A stretch of 64,000 nucleotides of DNA from Prauserella muralis (GCF_003202285.1 NZ_MASW01000005.1:620001-684000), one strand, 5' to 3'; shown: positions 17,275 through 26,778, counted from the stretch's first letter. The notes: generated by a model not told the origin, from the sequence alone. A program made the numbers and translations.

Positions 17275-17637
17275 ATGGTCGATCGACGGCGAAGGGTCCC
17301 ACTCGCCGCGCAGGACTGGCGGCGCAGTCTGCACGGGCTGCTCGCACCCGCGCGCAGTGTCGTGGCCCTGCTGCACCGGCGACGGCCTCGGCAGGTGCTC
17401 GGTCTGCTCGTCAGCCTGCCGATGTGCGGGCTGTCCGTGCTCGTCTGGTTCCTCGTCGCCCGTATCGCGACCTACGGGCTGTTCTGGAGCGGGGGTGAGC
17501 ACAACGACGCCTGGGGCGGTCCCACGCTCGCCGGCGCCTGGGCCGTGCACGCCGTGATCGCGCTGGCGATCACGCTCGTCGCGATGGCCCTGCTCGCGCC
17601 GCTGACGCGGCTGCACGACAGGCTCATCGCATCCTGA
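17275..17637 (+). CDS. small membrane protein
   Basis: A 120-aa protein with a basic N-terminus and two strong transmembrane helices (VLGLLVSLPMCGLSVLVWFL; AVHAVIALAITLVAMALLAP). No family recognised. TAACGT lies 7 bases before the ATG and there is no Shine-Dalgarno, so it is probably leaderless. Confidence 0.65.
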   Translation: MVDRRRRVPLAAQDWRRSLHGLLAPARSVVALLHRRRPRQVLGLLVSLPMCGLSVLVWFLVARIATYGLFWSGGEHNDAWGGPTLAGAWAVHAVIALAITLVAMALLAPLTRLHDRLIAS

Positions 17638-17656
17638 TCGGCGCACTGTGCCGGCG

Positions 17657-18634
17657 TCACGCACGGGCCACCGACCTGCGTCCACACGCGATCCGGTCGA
17701 GGATGCGGACGTAGTCTCCGAGGCGCGCCGCGCTGACCAGATGCGCGCAGTCGAGGTCGTGGACCACGAACCGGTTGCGCGGGGTCAGCCGGTCGGCCTC
17801 GGCGATCATCCGGCTCTGCAACGCGGGCGGCAGGATGCGGTCGCGTGTGTGCCGGATGTAGGCCCTCGGGATCCGGCCCCACGCCCGGGGGTTGCCGCGG
17901 GCGTCCGTGTCCCCTGTGGACGTCAGCTCGTCCGGCGCCATCGTGTTCAGCTGCGCCAGCAGCTCGGCGTCCGTGCCGTCGTCGAGCAGAGCGTGCTTGG
18001 CTGCGGCGAGCAGGGCCTCGTCGGCGGTGCGCCAGTTCGAGCGGATCGCCCCGACCACCGCCGGGTCGGCGACGACGAACCCCAGCAACGCGAGCACCTC
18101 GGAGTCCGCCGCCTCCGGAGTGCTCATGTACTCGTTGGGTGTGGCGAGCGCGGTGCAGCAGTACGCCGCGTCGTACACGAGTGTGTCGACGAGCCGGGGC
18201 ACCTCGTCGGCCACGAGGGTGGCCGTCGCTCCGCCGATGCTGGAGCCGACGAGGATCACCGGGTCGCCGAGCGCGGCGGCGCGCCGGACCACGTCCACGG
18301 TGGCGGCGACATGGTCGGCAGGGGTGACCTCCGCCAGTGGTGAACGCTCGGTCGCCAGTGCCGCGAGGTCCTGGGGCGCCTGGTACGAGACGCGGAACTG
18401 GCCGTCCGCCTGCCGGTGGCCCGGCAGGTCGACGCCGACGCAGCGGTGCCCGAGCAGCGCCAGCTCGTGGGGGCCCGCCGACACGCCGTTGGCGCCCGCG
18501 GCGAAGACGAACGTGCAACGCCGGCGCCGCCCCGGCGAGTGGGCTGCGGCGACGGCCGGGCCGCCGGCCACGCTCACCGCCGCCGCGCTCGCGACGGCGC
18601 CTCCGAGGACGGTTCTGCGGGTGTGCGTGGTCAT
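17657..18634 (-). CDS. Tat-exported alpha/beta hydrolase
   Basis: A 325-aa secreted esterase-like protein. The twin-arginine signal is MTTHTRRTVLGGAVASAAAV. The nucleophile elbow is VGSSIGGAT, with VHDLDCAHLVSA supplying the late histidine region. FVFAAGANGV is the oxyanion strand. The start at 18634 is preferred to the open GTG at 18694 because it places the twin arginine at residues 6-7. Its substrate is unknown. Confidence 0.85.
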   Translation of the reverse strand: MTTHTRRTVLGGAVASAAAVSVAGGPAVAAAHSPGRRRRCTFVFAAGANGVSAGPHELALLGHRCVGVDLPGHRQADGQFRVSYQAPQDLAALATERSPLAEVTPADHVAATVDVVRRAAALGDPVILVGSSIGGATATLVADEVPRLVDTLVYDAAYCCTALATPNEYMSTPEAADSEVLALLGFVVADPAVVGAIRSNWRTADEALLAAAKHALLDDGTDAELLAQLNTMAPDELTSTGDTDARGNPRAWGRIPRAYIRHTRDRILPPALQSRMIAEADRLTPRNRFVVHDLDCAHLVSAARLGDYVRILDRIACGRRSVARA

Positions 18635-18752
18635 GGCGGCCTCCAGACGGGTCCGATGTGGCCAGTGCACGGTAGGCCGCCGGAACCTGCGCACACGTCA
18701 CCCTCACGTCGGGTGCCGCGTCATCCGCGCGACGGAGCCGCCGGTCGCGGGT

Positions 18753-19928
18753 TCAGCGGTCGAGAGGCCAGCCGGTGTAGGCCTGCGCCAGGTGGGTGGC
18801 GCCCGCCGTGCTGCTGGTGACCAGGTCGAGCTCGCCGAGCTGGCGCCGCACGTCGAACGGCGTGCTGTCCGGATGGGTGTGCAGCATGGACGTCATCCAC
18901 CACGAGAAGTGCTGTGCCCACCAGACGCGCCGCGACGCCGTGGGCCCGTAGGCGTCCAGCAACTCGGTGGAGCCGGTGCTGAAGAACGAGTCCAGGGCCC
19001 TGGCCAGCACCACGACGTCGGCGATGGCGAGGTTCAGGCCCTTCGCTCCGGTCGGCGGCACGGTGTGGGCGGCATCGCCCGCGAGCAGCAGCCTGCCGTA
19101 GCGCATCGGCTCGCAGACGTAGCTGCGCATGGGGATCACGCCGCGGTCGAAGATCCGTCCCTCGGCAAGCCGGAAACCGCCGCCTGCCACGCGCGACTGC
19201 AGCTCGTCCCAGATGCGGTCGTCGCTCCAGTCGTCCGCGTTCTCCTCGGGGTCGCACTGGAAGTACATGCGCTGCACCTGCGGGGTGCGGGTGCTGATGA
19301 GCGCGAAGCCTCGCTCGGAATGGGTGTAGATCAGCTCCTCGGACGAGCGGGGCGCCTCGACCAGGATGCCGAACCAGCCGAACGGGTACGCGCGGAAGTA
19401 GTCGGTGCGCTCGGACTCGGGGATGGTCCACTTGCTGACGCCGGACGAGCCGTCGCAGCCGGCGATCACGTCGCACCGCAGCTCCACCGGGGTGCCGTCG
19501 GCGTCGGTGAACGCGATGACGGGCGCGTCGGAGGTGACGTCGCGCAGCGACACGTCCCGTGCGCCGAAGCGGATGTCGGCTCCCTGCTCCAGCCGTGCGG
19601 CGATAAGGTCCTTCAGCACCTCGTGCTGCGGGTACAGCCACACCGAGCGCCCGGCCAGCTTGGCGAAGTCGATGCGGTGGCCCTCGCCCTGGAACCGCAG
19701 CTGGACACCGTCGTGCTTGGCGCCCTCGGTGATCGCCCTGGCGCCGACGCCGGTCTCCACGAGCAGGTCCACGGTGCCCTGCTCCAGCACCCCGGCCCGG
19801 ATGGTCGCCTCGATCTCCGAGCGCTCGCGCGTCTCGACGATGACCGAGTCGATGCCGTGGGCGGCCAGCAGGTGCGACAGCATCAGCCCGGCGGGTCCGG
19901 CGCCGACGATTCCGACTTGAGTTCGCAT
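18753..19928 (-). CDS. pobA: 4-hydroxybenzoate 3-monooxygenase
   Basis: A 391-aa FAD monooxygenase, the usual PobA length. VGIVGAGPAGLMLSHLLA binds FAD; GCDGSSGVSKW is the DG motif; LAGDAAHTVPPTGAKGLNLA is the GD motif. RAGVLEQGTVDLL and RTDYFRAYPFGWFGIL are PobA signatures. It converts 4-hydroxybenzoate to protocatechuate, feeding the beta-ketoadipate pathway, whose other genes are not in the window. An IclR gene is divergent, the usual PobR/PcaR-type arrangement. Confidence 0.95.
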   Translation of the reverse strand: MRTQVGIVGAGPAGLMLSHLLAAHGIDSVIVETRERSEIEATIRAGVLEQGTVDLLVETGVGARAITEGAKHDGVQLRFQGEGHRIDFAKLAGRSVWLYPQHEVLKDLIAARLEQGADIRFGARDVSLRDVTSDAPVIAFTDADGTPVELRCDVIAGCDGSSGVSKWTIPESERTDYFRAYPFGWFGILVEAPRSSEELIYTHSERGFALISTRTPQVQRMYFQCDPEENADDWSDDRIWDELQSRVAGGGFRLAEGRIFDRGVIPMRSYVCEPMRYGRLLLAGDAAHTVPPTGAKGLNLAIADVVVLARALDSFFSTGSTELLDAYGPTASRRVWWAQHFSWWMTSMLHTHPDSTPFDVRRQLGELDLVTSSTAGATHLAQAYTGWPLDR

Positions 19929-19972
19929 GGGCCGACTAAACTCCCTCGGCCCGGCCGCGAACAAGCCCCGGT

Positions 19973-19987
19973 TTCCGGCCAGTGGAA
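19973..19987. promoter_or_regulatory. candidate IclR site between pobA and its regulator
   Basis: TTCC-N7-GGAA in the 149-base divergent gap. IclR sites are often of this shape, but the arms are short. Confidence 0.3.
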
Positions 19988-20077
19988 TCACCCGGCCACC
20001 GACGGCTGTCCTGTCGGAGGATCGGGCCGGTGCTTTCCGCTCAGCGATACGGTGGGCCGGAACCTCGGGAGGCGGAG

Positions 20078-20914
20078 ATGGCAGGAAACACGCGGTCGCC
20101 GGGCCAGTCGGTGACCGCTCGCGCGCTGGCGCTGCTGGGCGCGTTCGACGTGGCCCATCCGCGCCTGCCGCTGTCGGAGCTGGCGCGGCGGGCAGGGCTT
20201 CCGGCCGCGACGGCGCACCGGCTCGCGGGTGAACTCGAGGCCTGGCGGGCGCTGGACCGCGACGACGACGGCTACTACCGCATCGGCCTGCGGCTGTGGG
20301 AGGCCGGGCTGCTGGCACCCGTGTCGGGCAGGTTGCGCGAGATCGCGATGCCCTTCATGCAGGACCTCTACGAGGCCACGCGCGAGAACATCCACCTGGC
20401 GGTCCGCGACGGCTTCGACGCCCTCTACGTCGAGAAGCTGTCCGGGCACCGCTCGGTGCCGATCATCTCCCGCATCGGCACCCGGCTGCCGATGCACTCC
20501 ACCGGCGTCGGCAAGGCCCTGCTCGCCTACGCCGAGCAGCCGTTCGTCCACGCCTACTGCGAGCGGCCGCTGCCGCGCTACACGCGCTACACGATCAGCG
20601 AGCGCGGCAGGCTGCTCCGGGAGCTGCGGCTGACCACCGAGCGGGGCTATGCCCTGACCACCGAGGAGATGACGCTGGGCTCGTGCTCGGTGGCCGTGCC
20701 CATTCCCAGCGAAGAGGGCGCGCCCACGGCCGCACTCGGCATCGTCGTGCACTCGGCGCGTGCCGAGCTCCCCCGTCTCGTGCCCGCACTGCGCAGGTCG
20801 GCCGAGGCGATCGCCCGCAGGATGGCCGAGACCGCCGACGACCCGGCGCCGGGTTTTCTGCACGACCTGCCACCGCTGTCGGCCCGCGCCAACCCGCGCG
20901 CCGACAGCGGGTGA
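20078..20914 (+). CDS. IclR-family regulator of pobA
   Basis: A 278-aa regulator. Winged helix at about 8-70 (SVTARALALLGAFDV, LARRAGLPAATAHRLAGEL). The effector domain has LPMHSTGVGKALLAYA and SCSVAVPIPSEEGAP. The ATG at 20078 follows GGGAGGCGGAG. Its divergence from pobA suggests it senses 4-hydroxybenzoate or protocatechuate; this is inference from position. Confidence 0.88.
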   Translation: MAGNTRSPGQSVTARALALLGAFDVAHPRLPLSELARRAGLPAATAHRLAGELEAWRALDRDDDGYYRIGLRLWEAGLLAPVSGRLREIAMPFMQDLYEATRENIHLAVRDGFDALYVEKLSGHRSVPIISRIGTRLPMHSTGVGKALLAYAEQPFVHAYCERPLPRYTRYTISERGRLLRELRLTTERGYALTTEEMTLGSCSVAVPIPSEEGAPTAALGIVVHSARAELPRLVPALRRSAEAIARRMAETADDPAPGFLHDLPPLSARANPRADSG

Positions 20915-20921
20915 CCGGCAC

Positions 20922-22049
20922 TCAGTCCTGCCGGGCCCAGGCCTGCGACAGTGCGACCTTGCCCCTGGTCTGCAGCAGGGACCCGGAGTACACCCTGCTC
21001 GCCAGCAGCACGATCAGCACGACCGTCGCGGCCAGCACGCCGAGTGCCACCAGCGGTTCCCACAGCTGTGCCTGCCCGATGAACAGCCGCACCGGCATCG
21101 CCACGGCCGAGGAGAACGGCACGAACGACAGCACCGTCAGCACCGTGGCGTTGTCGGAGAAGAACATCACGCCGAAGTACGGTCCCATCACCAGCAGCAT
21201 GGCCAGGCTCATGCTCGAGCCCAGGTCCTCCTGCCTGCTCACCAGCGCGCCGGCGACCGCCCACATGGCCGCCAGCAGGACGAAGCCCAGGCACAGGAAG
21301 GGCACGAACCAGCCGAGCGCGGGCGCGATCACCGACAGCAGCCGTTCGTGGCCGCCGAGGTTCAGCGCGATCGGCGCCGCCACGGCCAGCACCACCACCT
21401 GGCCCAGGTTCAGCAGCGAGTGGCCGAGGATCTTGCCGGCCAGCAGCGCACGCACCGGCACCGTGGCCACGAGGATCTCGACGACGCGGGTCTGCTTCTC
21501 GGTCACCGTGCTCTGCGCGATCGCGGCCCCGCCCATGCCGCACAACAGGAACACCAGTGCGAACACCATGATCGCGACCTGCCGCTGTCCCTCACTGACG
21601 TCCGCGGGCTCGAGCAGGTCCACCGGCGGGGACGTGCTCAGTGCGCGCACCACGTCGCTGGGTGTCTCGGTCAGCGCGACGACGCGCACGCCCGTGGCCG
21701 ACTCGCCGGTGGCATCCGGCACGACGGCCGCCTCGACCTCCTCGGCGCGCACGAGCCGTTCCGCCTCGCGTGCGTCGGCGACCTGCCGCACGTCGAGCTC
21801 GGCCCCGGCCAGCGCCTCGGCGGCCCTCGGCCCCGCGGCGGCCACGCTGGTCTGCCCGCCCCCGAACACCGACGGCAGCACCGCCAGCGCGAACAGCCCG
21901 ACCACCAGCACCCCGAGGCCGATCCAGAAACCCTTCATGCGCAGGAAGGTCGTCATCTCCCGCTCGGCGACCAGCCACGTGGCCGAGACGAACGGCACGC
22001 CCTGCTCGCGGTCGGTGTCCTCCCGCGATCCCGGTGTCGTGACGGTCAT
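20922..22049 (-). CDS. ABC-2 type exporter permease
   Basis: A 375-aa membrane protein with one N-terminal helix (GFWIGLGVLVVGLFALAVLP), a large extracytoplasmic domain (about 60-175) and five or six C-terminal helices. VTEKQTRVVEILVATVPVRAL is the conserved NatB/YhaP-type coupling segment. It starts 2 bases downstream of the ATPase gene and pairs with it. Substrate unknown; sodium or antibiotic export is typical of relatives. Confidence 0.88.
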   Translation of the reverse strand: MTVTTPGSREDTDREQGVPFVSATWLVAEREMTTFLRMKGFWIGLGVLVVGLFALAVLPSVFGGGQTSVAAAGPRAAEALAGAELDVRQVADAREAERLVRAEEVEAAVVPDATGESATGVRVVALTETPSDVVRALSTSPPVDLLEPADVSEGQRQVAIMVFALVFLLCGMGGAAIAQSTVTEKQTRVVEILVATVPVRALLAGKILGHSLLNLGQVVVLAVAAPIALNLGGHERLLSVIAPALGWFVPFLCLGFVLLAAMWAVAGALVSRQEDLGSSMSLAMLLVMGPYFGVMFFSDNATVLTVLSFVPFSSAVAMPVRLFIGQAQLWEPLVALGVLAATVVLIVLLASRVYSGSLLQTRGKVALSQAWARQD

Positions 22050-22051
22050 GG

Positions 22052-22936
22052 TCAGATCGCCTCCTTGAAGATCTCGTCCAGCGTCGGAACGACCGGCGTG
22101 AAGCTGCGCACCTCGCCGCGCCGCAACGCCGTCTCCAGCACCTGCCTGCCCGGCTGCGAGTGTCCGGCCGGCTCGAAGAGCGCCCGGGGACCGTCCAGCT
22201 CGATCACCCGCACGCCCGGCAGATCGCGCAGCCACCCGGCGTCGGTGTCGACGACGAGCTCGAACCGCGCGGTCCCGTAGCGGGCACGCAGCTCGTCCCT
22301 GCCGCCGCTGGCCGCGATCGACCCGTTCGAGATGATCACCACGTCGTCGCACAGCCGCTCCACCACCGCGAGCTGGTGGCTGGAGAACAGCACCGGCACC
22401 CCGGCGGCCGCGCGGTCCCGCAGGACCGCCAGCACGGTCTCGACGGCGATCGGGTCGAGCCCGGAGAACGGCTCGTCGAGGATCAGCGCCACCGGGTCGT
22501 GCACGAGAGCGGCGGCGATCTGCACCCGCTGCTGGTTGCCGAGTGAGAGCGCCTCCAGCTTGTCGCCTGCCCGCTCGGTGAGCGCCAGCTGCTCCAGCAG
22601 ACGGTCGGTGTTGGCCCGCGCGGCCTCCGGGGTGAGTCCGTGCAGCCTGCCGAACCACGCGATCTGCTCGGCGACCTTCATCTTCGGATACAGCCCGCGC
22701 TCCTCCGGCATGTAGCCGAACCGCCTGCGGACCCCCTGGGTCACCGGTTCGCCCTGCCAGATCACCGTGCCACCGTGCGCGGCGAGTACGCCGAGGATGA
22801 TGCGCATCGCCGTGGTCTTGCCGGAGCCGTTCGCGCCGAGGAACCCGGTCATCCGGCCCGGCCGCACGTCGAACGACACCTCGTCGAGCGCCCGCAGGTC
22901 GCCGAAGCTCCTGCTGATCGTGGTCAACCGCAACAT
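22052..22936 (-). CDS. ABC transporter ATPase
   Basis: A 294-aa ATPase. Walker A GANGSGKTT, signature LSLGNQQRVQ, Walker B LILDEPFSGLD and the H-loop SSHQLAVVE are all intact. The C-terminal 80 residues form the extra domain common in YhaQ/NatA-type exporters. There is no Shine-Dalgarno; TACCCT lies 6 bases before the ATG, so translation is likely leaderless. Next to a two-component system, it may be a cell-envelope-stress exporter. Confidence 0.92.
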   Translation of the reverse strand: MLRLTTISRSFGDLRALDEVSFDVRPGRMTGFLGANGSGKTTAMRIILGVLAAHGGTVIWQGEPVTQGVRRRFGYMPEERGLYPKMKVAEQIAWFGRLHGLTPEAARANTDRLLEQLALTERAGDKLEALSLGNQQRVQIAAALVHDPVALILDEPFSGLDPIAVETVLAVLRDRAAAGVPVLFSSHQLAVVERLCDDVVIISNGSIAASGGRDELRARYGTARFELVVDTDAGWLRDLPGVRVIELDGPRALFEPAGHSQPGRQVLETALRRGEVRSFTPVVPTLDEIFKEAI

Positions 22937-23021
22937 GCCAGGAGGGTATGGGGGCACGGGCGGTCCGGGCGTCCGGCGCGGGACCGATCCTGCGGGTCCT
23001 CCGCGAGGAGGACCCGCGCCG

Positions 23022-23720
23022 CTAACCGCCGCCCGGGGCGACGATGCCGTGCTCGTAGGCGTAGACCACCGCATGCGTGCGGTCGCGGACCCCGAGCTTG
23101 CTCAGCACCCGCGACACGTGCGTCTTCACGGTCGTCTCGCCGAGGAACAGCTCGGCGGCGATCTCGGCGTTGCTCGCTCCCCGGGCCAGCAGCACGAGCA
23201 CCTCGAACTCGCGCTCGGTCAGCTCCGGCGGCCGGGCCGGCCGGGGCGGCCGGGGCGGCCGGGGCGAAGGAGCCGGCGGCTCGGCGGCCGCGAACCGGGC
23301 GATGACGCGGCGGGTGACCTCCGGCGACAGCAGCGCGTCACCGCGCGCGACGACCCGGACGGCGTCCACCAGGTCCTCCGGTGAGGCGTTCTTGAGCAGG
23401 AAGCCGCTCGCTCCGGCCCGCAGAGCCTCGAACAGGTAGTCCTCGCGGTCGAACGTGGTGAGAATGACGACCTTCACCGGGGCGGCGACCGTGGCGAGGA
23501 TCCGCCGCGTCGCCTCCAGCCCGTCCACACTGGGCATCTGCACGTCCATGAGGACCACGTCGGGCCGGGTCTGCGCCGCGAGCTGGACGGCCTGCTCGCC
23601 GTCGGCGGCCTCGCCGACCACCGCGATGCCGTCCTCGGCGCCGAGGATCACGCGGAAGCCCGCCCGCACGAGTTCCTGGTCGTCGGCGAGCAGCACCCGC
23701 ACCGTCGCAACGTCGGTCAC
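23022..23720 (-). CDS. NarL/LuxR-type response regulator
   Basis: A 232-aa regulator. Receiver domain 1-120 with the phospho-acceptor in VVLMDVQMP. A Pro/Arg-rich linker (residues about 150-165, encoded by a short GC-only repeat) joins it to a LuxR helix-turn-helix (LTEREFEVLVLLARGASNAE, FLGETTVKTHVSRVLSKLG). Its start overlaps the kinase stop (ATGA), so it is the partner of that kinase. Confidence 0.95.
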   Translation of the reverse strand: MTDVATVRVLLADDQELVRAGFRVILGAEDGIAVVGEAADGEQAVQLAAQTRPDVVLMDVQMPSVDGLEATRRILATVAAPVKVVILTTFDREDYLFEALRAGASGFLLKNASPEDLVDAVRVVARGDALLSPEVTRRVIARFAAAEPPAPSPRPPRPPRPARPPELTEREFEVLVLLARGASNAEIAAELFLGETTVKTHVSRVLSKLGVRDRTHAVVYAYEHGIVAPGGG

Positions 23721-25057
23721 GATGCGGGCAGCTCCTCACTGTCCTCGGCGGCGACGACGTGGCGGGTGGGAAAGCTCGCGCGGACCCGGTATCCCCCGTC
23801 GCGGCGCGGCCCGGCCTCCAGGAGCCCCCCGTGCACCCCGACGCGCTCGCGCATGCCGAGCAGCCCGAACCCGTCCGTGCCGTCGGCGCCGTCCGCACTG
23901 CCCGCACCCCCCGTCGTGCCCCGGCCGTCGTCGGTCACCTCGACCTCCAGCGCGGTGTCGAGAAAGCGCACCCGCACGTCGGCCCTGCGCGCGCCGGCGT
24001 GTTTGACGACGTTGGTCAGCGCCTCCTGCACCACCCGGTACGCCGAGACGGCCACGGCATCGGGCACGACGCGGCGCGTGCCGTACACGCCGGAGGTGAC
24101 GTCCAGACCAGCTGCCCGCGCGCCCTCCACGAGTTCGGCCACCTGGTCGAGACCAGGCGAGGACGGGTGACTCTCACCCGCGTCGCGGGCCTCGGCGTCC
24201 GGCTCGGCCCTGAGCACGCCGAGCAGCCCGCGCAGCTCCCCGATGGCGGTGCGCGCCGTCTCCTCGACGGTGATCAGCGCCGAGCGGGCGAGCTCGCGGT
24301 CGCTGTCGAACACCCGCCTCGCCGCTCCGGCCTGGACCCCCATGACGGACACGTGGTGGGCCACGACGTCGTGCAGGTCACGGGCGATGCGGACGCGCTC
24401 GGCGACGACGGCGCCCCGGAGGTTCTGCTCCTGCGAGCGGCGCAACCGCTGCGCGCCGTCCTCCAGCTGGGCCTGTCTGCGCGCCGACAACCAGCCCAGG
24501 TTGCCGAAGAAGTACGCGGACAGAAAGAACAGCAGGTTGAAGCCGATGCCGTACAGGACGGAGGCCAGCACCGGATCCAGGGGGCCCGCCGCGTCGGCGA
24601 AGTCGGGGCTCGGCGAGATCAAGAACCCCACGAGCCCGATGCCGAGCCAGATGAACATCGCCACGATCACCGCCACCCGTGCCCACCGGGCCAGCGTCCG
24701 GTTGCGCTCCCACGCGCCGACGGTGTACATCGCGAGGAACACGGCCACCGACGGCATGAGGTTGTCGCCGGTCTGGCGCACCTGCGCCGCGATGAGCAGC
24801 GCGCCGACCACGGCGAGCACCGCCAGCGGGTACCGGCGCCGCACCATCAGCGGCAGAGTGATGGCCGCTGCCCACGCGAACTGCTCGGTCAGCGACGGCG
24901 CCGAGCCGAAGGTGAAGGCGCCCATGCTGTTGACGAGCACGGTCACGGCCAGCGCCCCGGCGAACACCGCCAGCCCGATCCCGATGTCGGTGCGCTGCTG
25001 GGCCCGGGTCGGCGGGGGTCGTTGCCACCGGCTCCACGACAGCTCCGCGTCCTGCAT
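23717..25057 (-). CDS. NarL-class sensor histidine kinase
   Basis: A 446-aa kinase. Five or six N-terminal transmembrane helices (about 20-165), then a HisKA_3 dimerisation domain with the phospho-histidine in RIARDLHDVVAHHVSVM, then the ATPase domain (VVQEALTNVVKHA, VTDDGRGT, GFGLLGMRERV). There is no large extracytoplasmic loop, so it probably senses a membrane signal. TACGTT lies 7 bases before the ATG, a leaderless arrangement. With the ABC exporter downstream on the same strand, drug or envelope-stress sensing is plausible. Confidence 0.93.
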   Translation of the reverse strand: MQDAELSWSRWQRPPPTRAQQRTDIGIGLAVFAGALAVTVLVNSMGAFTFGSAPSLTEQFAWAAAITLPLMVRRRYPLAVLAVVGALLIAAQVRQTGDNLMPSVAVFLAMYTVGAWERNRTLARWARVAVIVAMFIWLGIGLVGFLISPSPDFADAAGPLDPVLASVLYGIGFNLLFFLSAYFFGNLGWLSARRQAQLEDGAQRLRRSQEQNLRGAVVAERVRIARDLHDVVAHHVSVMGVQAGAARRVFDSDRELARSALITVEETARTAIGELRGLLGVLRAEPDAEARDAGESHPSSPGLDQVAELVEGARAAGLDVTSGVYGTRRVVPDAVAVSAYRVVQEALTNVVKHAGARRADVRVRFLDTALEVEVTDDGRGTTGGAGSADGADGTDGFGLLGMRERVGVHGGLLEAGPRRDGGYRVRASFPTRHVVAAEDSEELPAS

Positions 25058-25088
25058 GGGACTCAACGTATCCCATCGGTGCGCTGGC

Positions 25089-25114
25089 GTTTCCGGCATG
25101 CGGCCGCCGGGTAG
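25089..25114 (+). promoter_or_regulatory. sigma-B/F-type promoter of the potassium channel gene
   Basis: GTTT (25089-25092), 16 bases, GGGTAG (25109-25114), 32 bases before the ATG. It fits the GNNT-N14/16-GGGTA consensus closely. Confidence 0.6.
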
Positions 25115-25146
25115 GCCTGCGCGGACCGTGACCGGGAGGGAGCTGG

Positions 25147-26043
25147 ATGGAGTGGGCCGTGACGGCGGCGGGTGTGCTGATCGTGCTCGCCGCCCTGCGG
25201 GACGTGTTCCACACATTGTGGTACCCGAGCGGCCGGGGCCGGATCAGCACCGCGGTGGCGGCACTGGTGTGGAGGACGTTTCAGCGGCTGCCGCTGGGGC
25301 CGCGGCTCGGCGCGCTGAGCGGCCCGCTCACCATGGTCGTGGTCGTCGGCACCTGGGCCGGGCTGGTGCTGGTGGGCTTCGCCCTGATCTACTGGCCGCA
25401 TCTGCCGGAGGAGTTCAGCTACGCGCCGGGGCTGCTGCCCGGCAGGCGGGGCGGTTTCCTCGACGCGTTCTATCTGTCGCTGGTGACACTGTGCACGCTC
25501 GGCTTCGGCGACATCGTGCCCACCGCGGACTGGCTGCGCCTCGTCACGCCACTGGAGGGCCTGTTCGGCTTCGGGCTGCTGACGGCCGCCGTCACCTGGG
25601 TGCTGCAGGTCTATCCCGCCCTGCGGCGGCGCAGGGCGCTGGCCCACCGGCTGACCCTGTTGCACCGCAGTGACACGGCCGCGGTACTGCCCGAGCTGAA
25701 CGTGGTGGTCGCGGCGCAGCTGCTCGACGGCCTCGCATCGGACGTCACCGGTGCCCTGCTGGACCTTTCCCAGTACGAGGTGACCTACTACTTCCTGGAG
25801 ACCGACGAGGACACGGCCCTGTACGCCAGCGTCCACTATGCACTCCGGCTGGCCGAGCAGGGCGGCGGCGACCAACGGCCGGACGTGCGGCTCGCCGCGG
25901 CCCAGCTGTCCGGGGCGCTCGCCGACCTGGCGCGGCTGATCGACCGCGAGTTCCTGAAGGTCGGCGGCGACCCGGCCACCGTGCTCGGCAGCTACGCCAG
26001 GGACAGGGCGCGCGTCCCGGGGCGACGTCCCGGTGGCCGGTGA
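25147..26043 (+). CDS. two-transmembrane potassium channel protein
   Basis: A 298-aa ion-channel protein of the Ion_trans_2 type. Two helices flank a pore loop with the selectivity filter TLGFGD (TLCTLGFGDIVPTADW). A further N-terminal helix precedes them. The C-terminal 130 residues are cytosolic and helical, with no recognisable RCK domain. The ATG at 25147 follows GGGAGGGAGC. It carries a stress-type promoter, suggesting a role in osmotic or membrane-potential control under stress. Confidence 0.85.
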   Translation: MEWAVTAAGVLIVLAALRDVFHTLWYPSGRGRISTAVAALVWRTFQRLPLGPRLGALSGPLTMVVVVGTWAGLVLVGFALIYWPHLPEEFSYAPGLLPGRRGGFLDAFYLSLVTLCTLGFGDIVPTADWLRLVTPLEGLFGFGLLTAAVTWVLQVYPALRRRRALAHRLTLLHRSDTAAVLPELNVVVAAQLLDGLASDVTGALLDLSQYEVTYYFLETDEDTALYASVHYALRLAEQGGGDQRPDVRLAAAQLSGALADLARLIDREFLKVGGDPATVLGSYARDRARVPGRRPGGR

Positions 26044-26061
26044 CCCTTCGCCCGCCGTCGC

Positions 26062-26604
26062 TCACGTGCCGGTGCCTCCGCGTCGGTCACCGTCCGCGGG
26101 GCCGACGACCGTGCGGACCAGTTCACCGACGGGCTCGCCCGCCTTCACGACCGACACGGTGCCCTGCGACTCGTACAGCACGAAACGCACGTCGTCGAGG
26201 CTGGTGATTCCCCGGATGCGCAGCGAGGCCCACAGGTCCGACTCGGTGAGCTGGCAGAGCTTGAGCTGTTCGTGGTCGATGACGCCGTCGTGCACCAGCA
26301 CGCGCACCTTGTGGTCGGTCAGCGCCCGCACGCCCCGGCGGAGCCGGAGCCTGCTGACCACCTCGTGGCACGCCAGCAGCACCACCAGCGCCACGAGCCC
26401 CTGCACGAACGCCGTGCCACTCGCGGTGGCCGTGCGGCCGATGATGGCACCCACCGAGACCATGGCCACGGCGTCGTAGATGGTGATCTGACCGGCGACG
26501 CGGCGGACGGTGAGCCGTAGGCCGATGAGCGCGGCGAGGTAGAGCAGCGCGATCTTGCCCGCTGTCTGCCCCACGAGGACGGGATCGGTCGTCAGCCAGC
26601 TCAC
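26062..26604 (-). CDS. DUF421/YetF-family membrane protein
   Basis: A 180-aa protein with three N-terminal transmembrane helices (IALLYLAALIGLRLTV; IYDAVAMVSVGAIIG; FVQGLVALVVLLA) and a soluble domain with LRIRGITSLDDVRFVLYESQ, the DUF421 signature. Function is not established; Bacillus members are spore or envelope proteins. The GTG at 26604 follows AAAGGA. The promoter upstream is of the stress type. Confidence 0.88.
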   Translation of the reverse strand: MSWLTTDPVLVGQTAGKIALLYLAALIGLRLTVRRVAGQITIYDAVAMVSVGAIIGRTATASGTAFVQGLVALVVLLACHEVVSRLRLRRGVRALTDHKVRVLVHDGVIDHEQLKLCQLTESDLWASLRIRGITSLDDVRFVLYESQGTVSVVKAGEPVGELVRTVVGPADGDRRGGTGT

Positions 26605-26646
26605 GGGAGTTGTCCTTTCGGCGGTCGCTGGACGGATGGGTGATGG

Positions 26647-26671
26647 CTACCCGGATGGCGCGGAGTCACAC
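26647..26671 (-). promoter_or_regulatory. sigma-B/F-type promoter of the DUF421 gene
   Basis: On the minus strand GTGT, 15 bases, GGGTAG, about 42 bases before the GTG at 26604. Confidence 0.5.
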
Positions 26672-26750
26672 CGTTGCCGACCACTGTCCTTTATGTACAC
26701 ACGAGAGACACTCGTCCGGGTGAAGCACCCTCGAATGCCGCAACCACCAG

Positions 26751-26778
26751 TTGACCGGTGCAATTTGCAGAGTATGTT
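26751..26778 (+). promoter_or_regulatory. housekeeping-type promoter of the STAS gene
   Basis: TTGACC, 16 bases, TATGTT in an AT-richer stretch of the 265-base divergent gap. It leaves a leader of about 85 bases before the GTG at 26870. Confidence 0.55.

Noticed and set aside
23215-23270. Short GC-only tandem repeat near 23.2 kb, considered as a repeat element or CRISPR
   Set aside because: It encodes the Pro/Arg linker of the response regulator; the units are too short and have no spacers.
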